Shown piece after piece: positions 61,212 through 64,000 of a stretch of DNA of 64,000 bases; position 1 is the stretch's first letter; each line of letters begins with the position of its first letter. Below the pieces are notes generated by a model. The model was given only the letters and a program-made list of their open reading frames with translations, made no database searches and had not been told where the DNA came from. The stretch comes from Methylophilus sp. 14 (GTDB lineage Bacteria > Pseudomonadota > Gammaproteobacteria > Burkholderiales > Methylophilaceae). Location: positions 1-64,000 of the forward strand of contig NZ_JADKYS010000001.1 of the NCBI RefSeq assembly GCF_015354345.1. Direction: 5' to 3'. The translations under genes and the position numbers were made by a program.

Positions 61212-62157
61212 AAGTGATCGCTCCAAGCAGTACCGCAAGTGCTAGCCAACTCAGGATGCCATTACGTACCAATTGCAAGGCACGGGGAATATCCTCTTTG
61301 GTGGGCGCAATGTCGGTGCCCAGGCGCGGGCGCTCATGCCACTCACCGTCATAACGGGCGCGTCCGCCCAATTGCACATTCAACGAGCCTGCCCCGGCGG
61401 CCATTACCGGGCCTGCATTCGGGCTATCCCATAACGGCGCTTGTTGCCGCCAGGCTTGCCATGCCAGCCGTGTCTGTCCGAGTAATGCATAGGTGAGCGC
61501 CGTCAGCCTGGCGGGGACATAGTTCAGCACATCGTCCAGCCGCGCGGCTGCCCAGCCATAGTAAAAATAACGCGGTGTTTTATAACCCCACATGGCGTCC
61601 AGCGTGTTTACCAGGCGGTACGCCAATGCGCCCGGCCCGCCAGCAATAAAAAACCAGAACAATGCCCCAAACACACTATCGCTGCCGTTTTCCAGCACCG
61701 ATTCAATCGTCGCACTGACGGGTTCAATCGCGTCTACATCACGGCTGACCATATAAGAAGTCGCCTGCTGCGCCTCTTGAAACTTGCCATTGTGCAAAGC
61801 ATGGTAAACCGCCAGACCATGCTGGCGCAGGCTGCGGTGGCCGATGGCAAAGTATAGTAAATAGATATGCAAGGCGAGCGCTAGCCACATGGATAGCTGC
61901 ATCGCGTAGATGATCAGCAAGATAGGCGGCAGCACGAGTAAAACCACCCCCAAAGCGCCTGCGAGGCGTTGGCGAGCGTGTGGCTGCTGGCTGGGAGGAT
62001 TTAGGCGTTTTTCAAGTTGTGTCACCAGCCAGCCAAAGCCCACCAGCGGGTGCAAGCGCCTGGGTTCACCCAGCCAGCTATCAAGCACGACCGCACCACA
62101 GGCAAGCCCGGCGAGTGTGAGATAATCGAGTGATGGATAAACAGGCAGTGAAAACAT
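61204..62157 (-). CDS. cbiB: Adenosylcobinamide-phosphate synthase
   Basis: 317 residues from ATG 62157; the longer frame upstream is not conserved. Membrane protein with [40 protein letters not shown] and [19 protein letters not shown]. Condenses adenosylcobyric acid with aminopropanol phosphate. Its ATG lies 24 bases downstream (in minus-strand terms, inside) of the cobQ start at 62133, so the divergent genes overlap at their 5' ends. Followed by cobD with an eight-base overlap. Confidence 0.92.
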   Translation of the reverse strand: MFSLPVYPSLDYLTLAGLACGAVVLDSWLGEPRRLHPLVGFGWLVTQLEKRLNPPSQQPHARQRLAGALGVVLLVLPPILLIIYAMQLSMWLALALHIYLLYFAIGHRSLRQHGLAVYHALHNGKFQEAQQATSYMVSRDVDAIEPVSATIESVLENGSDSVFGALFWFFIAGGPGALAYRLVNTLDAMWGYKTPRYFYYGWAAARLDDVLNYVPARLTALTYALLGQTRLAWQAWRQQAPLWDSPNAGPVMAAGAGSLNVQLGGRARYDGEWHERPRLGTDIAPTKEDIPRALQLVRNGILSWLALAVLLGAITYA

Positions 62158-63611
62158 TAATGGTTCAGGGCACCACGTCGGATGCCGGTAAAAGTACGCT
62201 GGTGGCCGGGTTGTGCCGCGTATTGTACCGCAGCGGGGTGGCGGTGGCGCCATTCAAGCCGCAAAACATGGCGCTCAACGCCGCCGTGACCGCTGATGGT
62301 GGCGAGATTGGCCGGGCGCAAGCGGTGCAAGCCATGGCCTGTGGATTGCAGCCACATACCGATATGAATCCGGTGTTGCTCAAGCCGAATTCAGACACTG
62401 GTTGCCAAGTGATTATTCACGGCCAGGTGGTGGGTAACCAGGAAGCGAGCACTTACCACGACTATAAAAAAACGGCCATGCAGGCGGTGCTGCAATCTTA
62501 TCAGCGCCTGCAACAGCAGTATGACTGTGTGGTGGTAGAGGGCGCAGGCAGCCCGGCTGAAATCAATCTGCGCGCCAATGATATTGCCAATATGGGTTTT
62601 GCCGAGGCGGTGGATTGCCCGGTGATTCTGGTGGCCGATATTGATAAAGGCGGCGTGTTTGCACACCTGGTTGGCACCCTGGCTTTACTCAGCGAAAGTG
62701 AGCAAGCGCGGGTGGTGGGTTTTGTGATTAACAAGTTCCGCGGCGATATTGCCTTGCTGCAGCCTGGGTTGGACTGGCTGGAACAGCGCACGGGCAAACC
62801 CGTGCTAGGCGTGTTGCCCTATCTGCATGATTTGCATCTGGAAGCAGAGGATGCCGTGGCCAGGACGAGTAGCAAAAACACCAGTGCGCAATTAAAGGTC
62901 GTCGTGCCTGTATTACCGCATATCGCCAACCATACCGACTTTGACGCGCTGCGCCTGCATCCACAGGTAGACTTGCAGTTTGTGCGCTTGAGTGAGCCTG
63001 TGCCCGCCGCGGATTTAATTATTTTGCCTGGCAGCAAGAATGTGCGTGGCGATTTGGCGGCTTTGCGCGAGTCTGGCTGGGAGCCTGTCATTGCGCGGCA
63101 TTTGCGTTACGGCGGCAAAGTGCTGGGGATTTGCGGCGGCTTCCAGATGCTCGGCCAGCAGTTGCATGACCCCATGGCGCTAGAGGGCGAGGCTGGCAGC
63201 AGTGCTGGCTTTGGCTGGTTGCCCATGGATACCACACTGGAAGCACATAAGCAGCTCAAACAAGTCTCTGGCAAGCTGGCTTTTGCCGATGCGGAGTTAC
63301 GGGGTTATGAGATTCATATGGGCGTGAGTAGCGGCGCCGCATTAACGCGCCCGGCGCATCTCATCGCGGGCCAGGCAGAAGGCGCATTGTCAGTCGATGG
63401 CCAGGTCGCGGGTAGTTATGTGCATGGTTTGTTTGATCATCCGCAAGCCTGTGCTGCCTGGTTGCAATGGGCGGGGTTGTCTAATCAGGTAGATTACGAC
63501 TACATGCAATTGCGCGAACAGAGTCTGGAGCAACTGGCAGACAGTGTGTGCCAGCATATGAACTGGTCCGCACTCGCCTCGCATCTGCCAGCAGGATTTA
63601 AGCCAGGTTAG
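62133..63611 (+). CDS. cobQ: Cobyric acid synthase
   Basis: 492 residues if it starts at ATG 62133; an in-frame ATG at 62160 would give the typical family N-terminus ([20 protein letters not shown]). Domains: ATP-binding SIMIBI part with [33 protein letters not shown] and [20 protein letters not shown]; glutaminase part with [13 protein letters not shown] carrying the catalytic cysteine and [12 protein letters not shown] with the histidine. It amidates carboxyl groups b, d, e and g. Its end overlaps the S4 gene by four bases. Confidence 0.94.
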   Translation: MDKQAVKTLMVQGTTSDAGKSTLVAGLCRVLYRSGVAVAPFKPQNMALNAAVTADGGEIGRAQAVQAMACGLQPHTDMNPVLLKPNSDTGCQVIIHGQVVGNQEASTYHDYKKTAMQAVLQSYQRLQQQYDCVVVEGAGSPAEINLRANDIANMGFAEAVDCPVILVADIDKGGVFAHLVGTLALLSESEQARVVGFVINKFRGDIALLQPGLDWLEQRTGKPVLGVLPYLHDLHLEAEDAVARTSSKNTSAQLKVVVPVLPHIANHTDFDALRLHPQVDLQFVRLSEPVPAADLIILPGSKNVRGDLAALRESGWEPVIARHLRYGGKVLGICGGFQMLGQQLHDPMALEGEAGSSAGFGWLPMDTTLEAHKQLKQVSGKLAFADAELRGYEIHMGVSSGAALTRPAHLIAGQAEGALSVDGQVAGSYVHGLFDHPQACAAWLQWAGLSNQVDYDYMQLREQSLEQLADSVCQHMNWSALASHLPAGFKPG

Positions 63612-63826
63612 CCTGCCACCACTTTAATCGTCTGCTCAAAGGCTTGCACCACTTGCCCGGCGCGGATTTTGGCGGTTTTTCTGCGCTCAATGGCGCCATC
63701 GACCTTAATCAAGCCTTCGGCCACCATAGACTTTCCCTGGCCACCACTGTCGGCCACGCCTTCCAGTTTGAGCAAATCACACAGGGCGATAAATTCGCCT
63801 CTCAGTTCAAAAGTCGTCGTTGCCAT
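63608..63826 (-). CDS. S4-domain RNA-binding protein (YbcJ-like)
   Basis: 72 residues. The S4 fold is visible in [20 protein letters not shown], then [20 protein letters not shown] and AKIRAGQVV. Proteins of this size are YbcJ-type, proposed to bind structured RNA. ATG 63826 follows an AGGACTA stretch. It converges on cobQ with a four-base overlap. Confidence 0.88.
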   Translation of the reverse strand: MATTTFELRGEFIALCDLLKLEGVADSGGQGKSMVAEGLIKVDGAIERRKTAKIRAGQVVQAFEQTIKVVAG

Positions 63827-63858
63827 GGTTAGTCCTGTGTTTAGCTTAAAACGTCATT

Positions 63859-64000
63859 TTAAGGCTTGTTTGCGGTTTCTGGCGGTAAATTCACTTCCAG
63901 TGTCAGTGAGGCATTCTGGCTTTCCCACAGGTGTTCATTCAACTGGTGATGCACGGTGACAAACAGAAAATTCAGCCCGGCTTTTTGCGGATGAAAGCTA
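63859..64000 (-). CDS. 3' end of an unidentified gene (start outside the window)
   Basis: An open minus-strand frame from the edge to TAA at 63859-63861, reading in part SFHPQKAGLNFLFVTVHHQL and ending PPETANKP. 46 codons are visible. It has no motif I recognise. Codon use looks like the neighbouring genes, and the stop is 33 bases upstream of the S4 gene start on the same strand, so it is likely an upstream gene of the same direction. Confidence 0.5.
   Translation of the reverse strand, partial: SFHPQKAGLNFLFVTVHHQLNEHLWESQNASLTLEVNLPPETANKP

Overview
The window looks like chromosome from a betaproteobacterium, most likely a methylotroph of the Methylophilaceae. This is inference: it rests on several PEP-CTERM secreted proteins, the FitAB, CydP, HPP-CBS and DUF2789 families, many GGDEF/EAL proteins and the gene neighbourhoods. 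No rRNA or tRNA gene and no CRISPR array were seen.

Left end (1-5.2 kb): an accessory, partly AT-rich stretch. An IS3-family element runs off the left edge and has cut a small membrane-protein ORF. Two orphan genes of unknown function sit beside one intact DUF1223 gene. Three 3'-end fragments of the same gene lie nearby, each attached to a dispersed AATTGGGGTCAGAGTAAATT repeat. 4.1-17.8 kb: four PEP-CTERM proteins, a LuxR-type regulator, a Sel1-repeat protein, a FitAB-like toxin-antitoxin pair with a clear operator, a bestrophin-like channel, and a three-gene signalling operon (PAS-PAS histidine kinase, short response regulator, REC-GGDEF-EAL). A 59-residue gene and a YgjP-like metalloprotease follow. 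17.8-26.6 kb: NmrA-like reductase, azoreductase, MocR regulator divergent from a GNAT gene, KTSC and YbdD-like small proteins, a membrane GGDEF-EAL protein and a CPA1 Na+/H+ antiporter.

The most coherent system lies at 26.6-36.5 kb: a sulfide/sulfane-sulfur oxidation cluster. Two half-size YeeE/YedE (PmpA/PmpB-like) transporters converge on a FisR-like sigma-54 activator with a cysteine-rich sensor domain. Divergent from fisR is a textbook -24/-12 promoter preceded by two perfect inverted repeats. It leads into persulfide dioxygenase, a DUF442-sulfide:quinone oxidoreductase fusion, a SulP transporter, a DUF2892 protein, and the full cytochrome bd set cydP-cydA-cydB-cydX. The layout suggests sulfide electrons enter the quinone pool through SQR and leave through a sulfide-tolerant bd oxidase, all from one sulfur-responsive promoter. 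CydX is only 37 residues and carries an unusual Cys-x2-Cys tail.

36.5-46.9 kb: an MDR oxidoreductase divergent from an isoquinoline-1-oxidoreductase-like molybdoenzyme (iorA-iorB) with its XdhC and MocA maturation factors. Then come an LpqC-like esterase, a MipA/OmpV protein, a trypsin-like protease with TPR repeats and an SbmA/BacA transporter. 46.9-55.3 kb: a PAS-GGDEF-EAL protein translationally coupled to a soluble double-sensor-CheW protein, a DUF2721 protein, an HPP-CBS protein and a DegP/HtrA protease. 55.4-63.6 kb: cobalamin genes in two blocks (cobT-cobS-cobC; cbiB-cobD with divergent cobQ), split by a second MocR regulator and a small secreted protein plus PaiB pair. An S4 RNA-binding protein and one truncated gene end the window.
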